A DNA stretch of 64,000 bases from Hemerocallis citrina (taxonomy: Eukaryota > Streptophyta > Magnoliopsida > Asparagales > Asphodelaceae), in the NCBI GenBank assembly GCA_017893485.1, contig CM030368.1, positions 178,370,504 through 178,434,503 of the forward strand, read 5' to 3'. Positions 11,780-21,954 of this stretch are shown here, piece by piece (the first letter of the stretch is position 1; each line of letters begins with the position of its first letter). Made by a program: the position numbers and the translations under genes. The notes under the pieces were generated by a model. That model searched no databases, was not told the DNA's origin, and worked only from the letters and a program-made list of their open reading frames with translations.

Positions 11780-12090
11780 GTTAGTGTACATTTGCAAGGA
11801 ATTTTTCTTCATTCCCTTGTAATTGTGCTGTTGCGAAATCTCTCCTGGTTAATGTACACATTCGCAACGGAATTTTAACTATCCCTTGCGAATATTAGCC
11901 ACAATAGAATATCTGCAATGGAAGTTGTACCTTGCTATCTCCATATACAAGAGAATATTTACAACAAATTCGTCTCTTGCAAGTGTGTTTTAAAAGGGAT
12001 TTTTTCCGTTGCTGATGAACTATTGCTACAGAAATTTGCAAGATACCGATTCCCTTGCAATTGCTACCTCGCGAATGCAATTGCACACAT
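11780..12090. repeat. CACTA left subterminal repeat zone
   Basis: At least ten short motifs on both strands: TTTGCAAGGAATTTTT, CCCTTGTAATTG, TTCGCAACGGAATTTT, CCCTTGCGAAT, CTCTTGCAAG, TTTGCAAGATA and CCCTTGCAATTG. They are mirrored at the other end. Confidence 0.85.
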
Positions 12091-12179
12091 TTTTTCTTCA
12101 TTACTGATTATATTTGAATGGCTTAACCAAATTTACAAATTAAAACAATGTATTTTGACAATGAAGAACATATAATTAT

Positions 12180-14714
12180 TTCACATATTGATTCACACAA
12201 TTATATAAAGAAAACACAATAATGCAAAATAAGTTTGAATATTATATAATTCAGAACCTTCTCATTACAAAATTTTTTGTTTGTTTCATAGTACCAAAAC
12301 AACAATACATTTTAGAAGAAAAGATAAGTTCTGAAACTCCAAGAAGCAAAATAAAATGTTTTCAAAATAACTTTTAACCCGCTACTGCTTCCATGTATCC
12401 CCAACTTCACTTTTCACGTAAGGTCTTCTGCATGTTCCTCATTACCCACTGTCTCATAGTCATCGCCACTACATATAGACTACATGAAAAAGAAACAATA
12501 CAAAATTAGAACTCGTTATTCAATATATATAGATTATAATATATTATCCAATTGAGGCAATTAAATATATGGCTACCTCTTGTCGTATTTGACTATTGGA
12601 TGAGTCGACAGTAGTATTTTCCAACCTTTGTTTCAAGGCTTCCATCTTATCAGGATGCAGCTCAAAAAAAAGTCGTCTATATCACCTCACTGCAAGATAT
12701 AGGTGATATTTAACCAAATAAATAGATATAAGATGAGAGACACTCAACACTGTTATTTAGCCCAATAAATAGAGATCTAAATCGTTTATAAACTGACAAA
12801 TAGGTATTAGTTTGGCTGGCGTATCCAAATGAAGTTTATCCAAATTCATTTGGATAAACTTCTTTATACAGACAATGTAGGTATTTTCACTTCAAAATGG
12901 ATAGCTAGCTGTACCAAAAAGTCCATAGCGTCACATAAAAGTACCATCTACAACACAAAAACTCTTTGTAAACAAAATTTCCCGAGTCTTTGACAAATAT
13001 TAACACTCCATCAGGTGACCATTGATTGTACGATTTTTTACTATTTTGCAAAATGTTCATTGTGTGATAACATGGTGGAAGGGTAAAACACATCAAATAT
13101 TCATGAAAATTTTGTTCGCCTGTTTTTAATTTTGAACATATATTTAATTTTGTACAAATGAACTGCAGATCAGTAGATATTATATTTTCAGATCTTTCAA
13201 GACAAAACAGAAATATGCTTTTGAAAAGTATGTAAATTGACTATTGACTGCATTTAGAAATGGTATCAAACATCTACCGCTGCATTGTTAGACACATGAC
13301 CATTTTTGTGGTATTTAAGTCTTGGAAATTTTAAGGGACGGTCATTCCCCATTCTGCTGTCCTTCCAGATATATATTGGCAGATTGAGCTGTATTATGAA
13401 AGCATAGTGTCAAGCAGGAAAGAAGATGAATTTAGCTGATGGAGTTGTAGTTCCTTTATTTATGCCAAGAAGTTAATGTTATCAGAAGCTTTTGATGCAC
13501 GGGTTAATCATTTTACCTTTCTTTATGTTGATTTATATAGGAGACAAGTTCAAACCTCTGCAAGACCTGCAAGATCTCCAAAAAAAACACCCAAAAAAAG
13601 GGTTTTAACATGCTAGTTCCTAGCAAATCTCATATTTATTTACTAATCTTTCACAAACTCTCTACATATAAGTCATATATAGACTGATATGCATATAGAA
13701 AGTTGTGAGTACTGATATACTAATATGAGATTTCAAGGGATTATATGTTATAACCACCCTAAAAGAAAAGGAAAAAAAAAGGAAAAAGAAGGGATGAAGC
13801 GTATTCAGTTTTACTCGTTGACAGTGTAGCAAGTGTTTTTTGTTATGCTTGTGAACACAGTCAAATGTTTCATTTCCCCTACTTCCCAACCTCTGCTTAT
13901 TATGCAGAAGTGTTGATTACATGTTTGATTGCTTCCTTCCTTTTTTTTTGAGACATGGAGTTATTCCTTTTTTTTTAAGAAAAAGAAAACATAGCTAGTG
14001 CTTCCTTACATGGAGTTCCTTATTATTTCTTCTGAAAAGAGCATGCATTGTGTGGATATGGAAATGAAGTATGATCATTTAATGTAATAGATTGCATAGT
14101 AGTATATTTTAGTAAAGGAAAAGGCTTTATATTTTGTCCAAATGTCGATCCTAAATTTGGGTTTTTCACTTCCTTAGAAATCTATCATGTGGTTGATTTT
14201 CATCAAATAGTTTTAGAAATTAGTTTAACAAGGCTTTGCTGATTCTCACCTTATGTGTGAATTGCATGTACCTAAAACATTTATGAGTCTCGGTCATTGT
14301 ATACACAAATACGCCTTGGTTAAGGTATACTTGTATGTATGATATATGAGTCTCTATTTGTATATGAGCATAGTTGAATTGAATAATAGAGGGGCATTTA
14401 TGGTGAGGTACAGAAGTGGAGATATATAGTTGACAATACATATGAGGTAGGAGTTTGTGGGCCTGTCTTTTGCTGCTTTCATTAGATCTCACATGTGAAT
14501 CATATCAACTATAAAATTTGTAAGTAGGAAACTTCGGTTACGGTAATGAATATATAGTGATTAATGTAGAAAGTTTATTTCTTTCCTGCACACTGGCACT
14601 TTCTAATTCCAGTTCCAAACAAAGGCCACAGAATCTCGACGTACTTAAAAGTTAAAATGCGAAGGTTGGAAATAAGTATTGTTAAAGGAATTCAATGAGA
14701 ATCGGAGACATGCA
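12180..14714. other. CACTA interior, mostly without recognisable genes
   Basis: AT-rich with only short ORFs. One minus-strand stretch (about 12570-12670) reads LHPDKMEALKQRLEN, which resembles the C-terminal part of plant TnpA-like/Transposase_24 proteins. It could be a decayed transposase remnant or a captured exon; the similarity is short. Confidence 0.35.
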
Positions 14715-15180
14715 TTACCTGGTGCAAGTGTTGACTTCTTCAAGGAACTCAAATTCATCTAAATAAAACTCGAGGCATGTGTTGTGTTCACCTCTGGTCT
14801 GCGGGACTTCTGCCGTCGCGACTGGTCTGCAGGACTGCTGCCAGGGGGACAGGGGGCGGCACAACAGGACGGGGACGGTGGTGCTGGATGGCGGGAGGCG
14901 CGAGAGGTGCATCGCGACTGGTCTGCGGGACTGTTGCCGTCGCCTCTGGCTGCGGGAGATGAAGGGGAGAGGCCGAGCTTCACTGGTGGCGCGATGGGCA
15001 ATTGGGGATGAGGACTGGGGATTAGGCTGCAGCGTCGCCACTGGCTGCGGGAGAGGAATGGGGAGAGGCCGGGCTTCACTGGCGATGCGATGGGGAATTA
15101 GGGATGGGTTGGGACTGGGGATTAATTTAGGGCTGCAGTCTCGAATTGGGAATTGGGTAATTGGGGAAGTGTATAACTAT
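14715..15180. other. GC-rich captured-like segment
   Basis: Sharply richer in G and C than its surroundings. A module (GACTGGTCTGCGGGACT...CTGCGGGAGATGAAGGGGAGAGGCC...CTTCACTGG) is partly repeated at 14800-14880, 14915-14990 and 15040-15085. The minus strand has overlapping open frames rich in Ser, Pro, Arg and Ala (14715-15079), like a plant 5' exon or transit-peptide region. The source gene is not recognised. Confidence 0.45.
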
Positions 15181-15188
15181 TAAATATA

Positions 15189-15398
15189 CTAGTATTATAC
15201 ACGTGCTTTGCACGTGGGAATTTTTTTTTTGAGGGGCGGAATGAAAAGGGGAAAACAATTTACGTGATTTGCACGTGGGGAAAATTTTTTTTGGTGAGAG
15301 GGGAATGAAAAGGGCAAAAAAAAAAAAAAATTTACCAACACGTGCGTTGCACGGGTTGGGTTAAGGACTAAGGCCTTCTTCCATTATAGTAGTAGAGA
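15189..15398 (-). mobile_element. Small Helitron inside the CACTA element
   Basis: On the minus strand, 5' TCTCTACTACTATAATGG and 3' CTAG (plus 15189-15192), preceded by the hairpin CACGTGCAAAGCACGTG. The 5' block ending AAGGCCTT matches the copies at 54402-55550. The flanking bases fit A and T insertion. GCACGTG-type stems appear three times (15201, 15263, 15341), as if 3' ends were stacked. Confidence 0.6.
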
Positions 15399-15424
15399 TT
15401 TATTAAATAAATATATATTAAATT

Positions 15425-15720
15425 AAGCGGATGTCCGTATCCGAATCCTTTTTTTAGGGATATCCGTATCCGTATCCTTATCCGATTTTTTTTGAATTTG
15501 GATATCCGAATCTGTATTCGTATCCGTCCGGATACGGATTTTTTATATCCGTATCCGCAGAAAAATCGGATTCGGATGCGGATCGAATCAGATATATCCT
15601 TATCCGAAAGCATCCCTAGTCGTAAGACCCTATCCGATTCATCAAAAAAAAAAAAAATTAATTCCCTGGATACGTACCAGACACGTATCTGACGCGTATC
15701 CTATGCGTATCGCGTCCGAA
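15425..15720. repeat. TATCCG-rich simple repeat
   Basis: About twenty imperfect copies of the hexamer TATCCG and its complement CGGATA over 300 bp, arranged partly as inverted pairs (for example around 15500-15560). No coding meaning: the Arg-Ile repeat frames on both strands are a by-product. Confidence 0.75.
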
Positions 15721-16014
15721 ACGTCCAGGTTACTTGGTACGTGATCCCGAAAGAGTATCCGTGGTTTATAGGGGTTTATGTTTTGGGGGGAAGGTCATGG
15801 GTTTTTGTTATTTTTTTCGCTTTTTGATTTTGGAAGGGGAAATAAGATTGTGTTAATTGATTTTTTTTTTCTTTTTACCCGCTCAGTATTTGAGAAGTGA
15901 GGGTAATTTTTTAACATCAAATTGTTGGGTGGCAAAATTATCTATGTAATGCACGTGTTTATATCTAATTTATTTTTAAAAATAAATATTTTATTACTAC
16001 TTTGGTAATGGAGT

Positions 16015-16195
16015 ATTGTTTGTTGCAATTGTTCCCTTGTAATTGTCAACACTTGCAACGGTTGAATAAAATCTCTTGCAGATGTCAAAATATTTGCAAT
16101 GAATGGGTTTATTGTGAGTAATTTGTTGTTGATAGTAACAACTACAAGGAATTTTTGGTGCTTGCAAATAATCCATTATTATTGCAAGGTTTTCT
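16015..16195. repeat. CACTA right subterminal repeat zone
   Basis: TTGCAATTG, CTTGCAACGG, CTCTTGCAGAT, TTTGCAATG, CTACAAGGAATTTT, CTTGCAAATAA and TTGCAAGG occur within 180 bp, mirroring the left zone. Confidence 0.85.
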
Positions 16196-16202
16196 ACTAG
16201 TG

Positions 16203-17427
16203 GATAGAGTTTTTGATCAACACTCTTACCTAATAAATCTTTGTCAAGAGTAGTAGTAGTAGCCATAGGTGTGGATTTACTACTAGTACTATCCATGTTA
16301 AAACGTTTGAGTAGTTCCTTTGCATATTTGCCTTGATTGATAAATATGCCATTTGAGGACTGTTTAATTTGAAGTCCAAGGAAATAATTGAGTTCACCCA
16401 TGTGACTCATCTCAAATTCATTTTTCATGGTATTAGCAAATTCTTGACATAGATTATTATTAGTAGAACCAAAAATTATATCATCAACATATATTTGTAT
16501 GATTAAGATATCATTCTTAACTCTTTTGATAAACAATGTAGTGTCTACTTTACCTATTTCAAATCCTGTTTCTAAAAGAAAAGTTTTCAGACGATCATAC
16601 CAAGCACGAGGTGCTTGTTTAAGACCGTATAAAGCCTTTTTCAATTTATAAACATGATCTGGAAATTGTTCATGTTCAAAACCTGGTGGTTGTTTAACAT
16701 AAACATTTTCCTTAATAAAACCATTAAGAAAAGCACTTTTAACATCCATTTGATAAAGTATAAAATTCATGAAATAAGCAAAAGATAATAAAATACGAAT
16801 AGATTCTAGTCTAGCAACAGGAGCATATGTTTCATCAAAATCTATACCTTCTTCTTGATTATATCCTTGAGCAACTAATCTAGCCTTGTTCCTTACAACT
16901 TGTCCTGATTCATCTAACTTATTTTTAAATACCCATTTGGTACCAATAATAGTCTGATCAGGAGGTCGAGGAACTAAATCCCATACATCATTCCTTATAA
17001 ATTGGTTTAGTTCATCTTGCATGGCATTCATCCAATATTCATTCTCACATGCTTCTTGTATATTTTTCGGTTCAAAATCCGACAAGAATGTTGTATGAGA
17101 GATCATATTAACATGTGAACGTATCTGAATACCATGGAAAATGTCACCAATTATTAAGTCATGAGGATGATCTTTAACTTCAACAAATGACTTTGGTAAA
17201 GTTGAAGATATCACAATAGGATCAGTCGGCTGGACAGGTTCTTCAGTCGACTGCTTTACTTCAGTCGACTGGTAGTCCTTATCAGTCGACTTATCAGTCA
17301 GATTAGTTTGTTCTAAGGATTTAATCACATTATCTAAAGGTGATGAATTAGTTTCATCATCTTTATTTAAGGTTGATGAAGGCAGAGATTCATCGAATGT
17401 AACATGCATTGATTCTTCAATAGTCAT
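16203..17427 (-). pseudogene. Copia reverse transcriptase (split by CACTA)
   Basis: The open frame runs from 17427 and contains [61 protein letters not shown] and the catalytic [10 protein letters not shown], all intact, then YFLGLQIKQ and the SKSTPM linker. It reads into the CACTA terminus after DQKLY at 16203, and the artificial read-through stops at 15997. The N-terminal linker (17200-17320) is where GTCGACT motifs enter coding sequence. A frameshift at a T run (about 17480) separates this frame from integrase. Confidence 0.95.
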
Positions 17428-17474
17428 TGTAGACTTATTGAAAATTCTATATGCTTTACTCCTATTTGAGTATC

Positions 17475-18660
17475 CTAAAAAATACCCTCATTAGATCTAG
17501 GATCAAATTTGTCTAAATTATCTTTTGTGTTTAGAATAAAACACTTACAACCAAATATCTTAAAGTAAGAGACTTTAGGAATTTTATTAAAGAATAACTC
17601 ATAACAAGTCTTCTTTAGCTTAGGTCTTAGAAGAATTCTATTTAAAACATAACAAGCTGTAGCAATAGCTTCAGCCCAAAAGTGCTTTGGTAGATTGCTT
17701 TCAACAAGCATAGTACGTGCGCATTCTTGCAAAGTCCTATTTTTCCTTTCAACCACTCCATTTTGTGGTGAAGCTCTAGGAAATGCAAATGAATGTGTTA
17801 TACCATTCTTGTTGTAATATTCTGTAAATGTTTCATTTTCAAATTCTCCACCATGATCACTTCTAATAGTGACTATGGTTAGAGACCTTTGATTTTGAAC
17901 ACGTTTACAAAAATGTGCAAATTCATCAAAAGCATCATTTTTATGTTTTAAAAAGAATGTCCAAGTGAATCTTGAAAAATCATCTACTAAAACAAACACA
18001 TATCTACTTTTATTTAAAGAAGAAACTGTAGTAGGGCCAAATAAATCCATATGAATTAATTCGAGCGGCCTACTAGTAGAAATTACTTCTTTTGTTTTAA
18101 AAGTGGATTTGATTTGTTTTCCTAGTTGACATGCATCACATAACTTATCCTTTTTAAAGGATAGTTTTGGCAGTCCTTTAACTAGATTATATTTAGATAA
18201 TTTTGAGAGATTTTTCATGTTCACATGTCCAAATCTTCTATGCCATAGCCAAGATTCATTGTTAGAGGCTATTAAACAAAAGTCATTTGAAAAATCAATT
18301 GCATTCAAACACAATTCATAAATATTATTTTTACGAAAACCTTGAAAAATAACATTTTGCATAGTGGAATCATAAATCAAGCATGCATCTTTTTCAAAAA
18401 CTATTGTATACCCTTTATCACATAATTGACTAATGCTTAAAAGATTATGCTTTAAACCACTAACTAATAATACATTTTCTATGGTTGGGTTAGAAGTTTT
18501 ACCGACCATGCCAATACCTATGACTTTGCCTTTGTTGTTATCTCCAAAGGTGACGGTTCCTCCATCTATGCTTTGAATGGTGGATAGTAGGTTGGCATGT
18601 CCTGTCATGTGTTTTGAACATCCGCTGTCTAATATCCAGCGTTCTTTCTTGGGTACCTAT
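17475..18660 (-). pseudogene. Copia protease end and integrase
   Basis: Starts with ERWILDSGCSKHMTG near 18645 (aspartic protease DSG). Integrase follows: a His/Cys zinc region (WHRRFGHVN ... CDACQLGK), then the catalytic core with Asp in HMDLFGP, Asp in RSDHGGEFEN and Glu in NGVVERKNRTL, all three present, then NRILLRP and GCKCFILN. The frame ends at 17475 through loss of one base in a T run inside the GIF...GYSNRSKA region; the sequence carries on in the next frame. An upstream stop (TAG near 18662) and a shift separate it from the linker. Confidence 0.93.
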
Positions 18661-18709
18661 AAAAAGTTTAAGGTAAATATGGTACCCTTTTTATTGGGTC
18701 CAAAACACA

Positions 18710-19401
18710 TTAGTTTGGGGGAAACCAAACCCATGAAGAGTTTGATCTTCCTCCATAAGCAGGAATATAATAAATAGAATTACACACATTTAACACATAT
18801 GAGTTAATATAAGCAATTCTATCATTCTGATTTAGACTGACTGGAACCCATACTAACTTGTTCTTTCTAGTTGACTTAACAGTGTCCTTCAGTCGACTGT
18901 TCGTCAGTCGACTGGCTGATACACTAGGTCGACTTATAAAAGGTTTTGATCTCGTTGAATAAGATCCAATTTCTCTGGACAGACGACTAGTTGTATGGTT
19001 CAGTCGACTTAACCAAATGGTAGTCTTGCTTTTATCACTAAAATTAACAACCTTAGGCTTTTCAAAGAAATCATACAACTTGTGTGTAACACTAGAAATA
19101 GATGCTGATTTATTTTTACTAGTGTTTACAGCAGGAGATTCTTTTACAGAAGATTTTTTAAAACCAAGTCCATATTTTTGACTAGATTTTACTTGATGAT
19201 GAAGCATATCATTTAAATTCTCTTTGCCTTTGTTAAACTTAGATACGTTCTTTGAAATCTCTTCATAATTCTTTTTGAGAGTTTCAAGTCAGTATCTAAA
19301 CTTGCAATGCGAGAATTTAAGGATTTTACTTCCTTATCAAGGTTAAGATTTTCTTGATTAAGTGTTTGATTCACTTTCTCAAGATTCTTAACTCTAATCT
19401 C
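18710..19401 (-). pseudogene. Copia gag-protease linker, coiled-coil region
   Basis: Directly continues gag: after the in-frame TAA at about 19402 the same frame gives a Leu/Asn/Glu-rich heptad stretch (about 19290-19395), then shifts near 19265 into the frame running to 18710. The Ser/Lys/Arg-rich part near 18890-19010 carries several GTCGACT motifs as SRL-type codons. No catalytic motif. Confidence 0.7.
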
Positions 19402-20520
19402 TTATTTCTTTAACTCTTGGAATATTTCATTAAAAGCATCAAGAAGATCTTCTGAATCATAATCATTACTTACATGTTCTTGTGCAGCCATGAAACACAC
19501 ATTTGCCACTTCGTTATTTTCATCCGTTTCTTCTTCGGAAGACGAATCACTATCATCCCATGTAGCTTGATAGGCATTCTTGTTCTTGGCAAATTTGTTC
19601 TTTGAATATTTGTCCTTCTTGAAGTTGGATGATTTTCCCTTGTTCTTTGCATTTTCTAAGGGACAATCATTCTTCATGTGACCTATTTTATTGCACCTGA
19701 AATATGTAGGAGGGTCATTAGAAGCTCTAACTTTAGAATTAAACTTACCCTTCTTTAAGAACTTCTTGAATCTTAGAGTGAACATTGCTATTTCTTCTTC
19801 ATCTTCTTCCTCATCTTCTGAGTCTGTCATGGCTTTAAAAGCCAATGATTTCTTCTTTGCTTGGTGTGATTCTGTATCCTTCTTCCGATCTTCAAGTTGG
19901 ACCTTATATGCCATGAGATTGCCCACAAGATTCTCGAGAGAAAGTTGTGACAAGTCATTTGCTTCCTCTATTGCTGTGGTCTTCTTCTCCCATTCTGGAG
20001 TGAGTGCACGTAAGACTTTTCTAACCATCTCTGCTTGAGTGTAAGTCTTTCCAAGTGCCACAAGAGAGTTTGTGATGTCTGTGAATCTGGTGATCATCTC
20101 GGACACAGTCTCATTGTACTTCATTCTGAACATCTCAAACCTGTGGACAAGAACAAAAATTTTAGACTCTTTTACTTTATTTGTTCCTTCATGTGTTACC
20201 TCGAGTGTATGCCAAATTTGATGTGCGGTTGTAGCATTGGATACACGGTTGAATTCTTCCTTTGTGAGTGCACAAAATAAGGCATTCATTGCTTTGGCAT
20301 TGTTCATAGTCTGATTCTTTTGATCATCATTCCATTGTGCATATGGAATGGTAGGGGCAGTGTATTCCGTCTCTGTCATTTGCCATATCTCGTAGTTGAT
20401 TGATTGGAGGTAAATTCTCATTCGGCACTTCCAATAATTGTAATTCATTCCATCAAATAGCGGTGGCCGTTGTGTAGATTGGCCTTCATGGTACTGATTT
20501 GTATTTGAAGTAGTTGTCAT
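19402..20520 (-). CDS. gag: Copia gag (capsid/nucleocapsid)
   Basis: The start is taken at 20520 because the next upstream sequence (20534-20545) is the primer binding site and cannot be coding; 13 nt separate them. Seen: RPPLFDGMNYNYWKCRM (copia gag N-terminus), the UBN2-type central region with FCALTKEEFNRVSNATTAHQIWHTLE, RFEMFRMKYNETVSEMITRFTDI, then an acidic stretch and the zinc knuckle FRCNKIGHMKNDCP. The first knuckle cysteine (CX2CX4HX4C) is replaced by Tyr. About 373 aa; it ends in a TAA that probably arose by point mutation, since the coiled-coil frame continues beyond it. Confidence 0.92.
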   Translation of the reverse strand: MTTTSNTNQYHEGQSTQRPPLFDGMNYNYWKCRMRIYLQSINYEIWQMTETEYTAPTIPYAQWNDDQKNQTMNNAKAMNALFCALTKEEFNRVSNATTAHQIWHTLEVTHEGTNKVKESKIFVLVHRFEMFRMKYNETVSEMITRFTDITNSLVALGKTYTQAEMVRKVLRALTPEWEKKTTAIEEANDLSQLSLENLVGNLMAYKVQLEDRKKDTESHQAKKKSLAFKAMTDSEDEEEDEEEIAMFTLRFKKFLKKGKFNSKVRASNDPPTYFRCNKIGHMKNDCPLENAKNKGKSSNFKKDKYSKNKFAKNKNAYQATWDDSDSSSEEETDENNEVANVCFMAAQEHVSNDYDSEDLLDAFNEIFQELKK

Positions 20521-20533
20521 AGCCTGTAACCTT

Positions 20534-20545
20534 GCTCTGATACCA
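20534..20545 (-). promoter_or_regulatory. Primer binding site, initiator tRNA-Met
   Basis: The minus strand reads TGGTATCAGAGC, the standard complement of the 3' end of plant initiator tRNA-Met, two bases inside the 5' LTR. It fixes the element's orientation. Confidence 0.95.
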
Positions 20546-20547
20546 AG

Positions 20548-21954
20548 TGTTGGATCCTGTAGGCGAGACAACAAACACTAGAGGGGGGGGTGAATAGTGT
20601 TAATAAAAACTGTGGAAATTTTCTCGGTGCAGTCGACTTGGTTATGAACCAGTCGACTGATATAACCAAAATAAAGCAAAAACAGTAACTCTGTGCAGTC
20701 GACTTATGGATAAGATAGGCGACTGAAGACACAATGAAACTACAACTAATACGACACTGACCAGTCGACTGATAGTGCAAGGAGTCGACTGTCCAGACAC
20801 TTTTTGCAGAACTTAAGTGTACAAGAGTAAATGCAAAATCAAGACAACCAATCACAGAGTACACAAGATATATCCTGGTTCGGTCCTCCTGACCTACATC
20901 CAGTTCCCAAGCAACCCACTTGAGATTTCCACTATTCTTGAAAAAGATTACAAGAATACCCTACGGCGTTAAGACAACAACCTTGTCTAACCCGTAATCC
21001 TTTCTCTCAACTAGAGAAAGCAAATCCACTCTACTACCAAGAGTGAAACAAAACCGACTCTACAATCTAGAGTCAAAAACACTCTCCAACCGAGAGCAAA
21101 AGAACAAGAAAAAACTTTACAGTCAACCTATAGCCTTGTTTGTGTTTTGTGTTGTTGCACATGGCTAAAAATAAGGTCGACTTCTATACCCAGTCCAGAG
21201 CGAAATCGTTGCTATACTGGACTGAGTGTAGAGAACCAGAGAGTTTGAACTTGAAGGCTTGTTCTCAAAGATTTTCACTTGAAGTTTCTCAAAGACAGTG
21301 CTCGGTATCTCAAAAGGTTTTGTAAAATGTTGTTAGATCTTTTTAGTGAGATCTGAACTCTTTTTTATAAAGTTAGATCTCCTGAACGTTGGGGGACAGT
21401 TATTCCAACTGTCAACCAACGGATCTAAGAGCTGTTGCTTTTGAAAAATCAATTTTGAAAACAGAAAACGGTCAAAAGCTCTCGAACAGTCAACTGGGTT
21501 GCCATATGAGTCGACTGATCAGAGTTTGAATAAATTTAAACAGTTTTGTACTGTCAGTCGACTGGTAGAGGCTTAAGTCGACTGGTACTCAAAAGTTAAA
21601 TTACTTCAAACTGTTTTGACTCTTTTTGGGGGTTTTTAAGAGACACACATTATGAAATTTTGAGTGTGTGTGTGTGACAAGGCTTTACATCAGACTAAGA
21701 CTCAACAGAAAAAAAGATACAATGTTTTTACAAGACACTACAATTTTGACACAATTGAGCTAAAGGTCTTGAGTCTTGAGTCTTGTCTTGAGTGAAGTCT
21801 TGAATCTTGTCTGAGTGAAGTCTTTATCTGTATCCTTTGAGCTTGTTCATTTGTTCAGCTAAAATAGTCTTTTGTATGTACAACCTGTAATGTTAGCTGT
21901 ATAACATAGACACATGTTGCACTGTGTTGTGATCATCAAAATCAAGAATCAACA
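20548..21954 (-). repeat. 5' LTR of the SIRE-like copia element
   Basis: 1407 bp with the same TG...CA ends as the left LTR. About nine GTCGACT motifs; one seen intact in the left copy is mutated here to GTCAACT (about 21491). Confidence 0.95.
21361..21369 (-). promoter_or_regulatory. Possible TATA box in the copia 5' LTR
   Basis: The minus strand reads TTATAAAAAAG about 585 bp from the LTR 5' end. The other LTR has CTATAAAAAAG. Motif and position only. Confidence 0.3.

Larger units (their letters stand above)
11718..16202. mobile_element. Non-autonomous CACTA (En/Spm) transposon
   Basis: 4485 bp with perfect 13 bp terminal inverted repeats CACTAGTAGAAAA and a 3 bp GAT duplication. Deleting it and one GAT restores the copia frame across DQKLY and RGMIG exactly. 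Both ends (about 11780-12090 and 16015-16195) are packed with subterminal repeats of the form TTGCAAGG / TTGCAACGG / CTTGCGAAT in both orientations, the usual transposase-binding zones. No TnpD-type transposase is recognisable inside, so it depends on a partner. The interior holds a possible protein remnant, a GC-rich segment, a small Helitron and a TATCCG repeat. Confidence 0.95.
7514..21954 (-). mobile_element. SIRE-like Ty1/copia retrotransposon, complete but interrupted
   Basis: Two nearly identical long LTRs (7514-8924 and 20548-21954), a PBS, gag, protease, integrase, RT and RNase H in Ty1/copia order on the minus strand, an extra ORF after pol, a polypurine tract and a perfect 5 bp TSD. 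Removing the 4.5 kb CACTA insertion leaves about 9.95 kb, the size of the SIRE/Maximus lineage. The LTRs differ at roughly two dozen positions by eye (about 98% identity), so it is fairly young. Polyprotein breaks: a stop after gag, a shift in the linker, a shift plus stop before protease, a one-base loss in a T run between IN and RT, and the CACTA insertion. Confidence 0.95.

Noticed and set aside
14777..15183. 134 aa plus-strand Gly/Arg-rich ORF
   Set aside because: GC-rich segment with open frames on both strands. No evidence favours this frame; kept only as a captured-like segment.
15368..15692. Arg-Ile repeat proteins on both strands
   Set aside because: Direct consequence of the TATCCG/CGGATA hexamers.
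19691..20280. Plus-strand ORFs opposite copia gag
   Set aside because: Antisense shadows of gag; the minus-strand frame carries the knuckle and family motifs.
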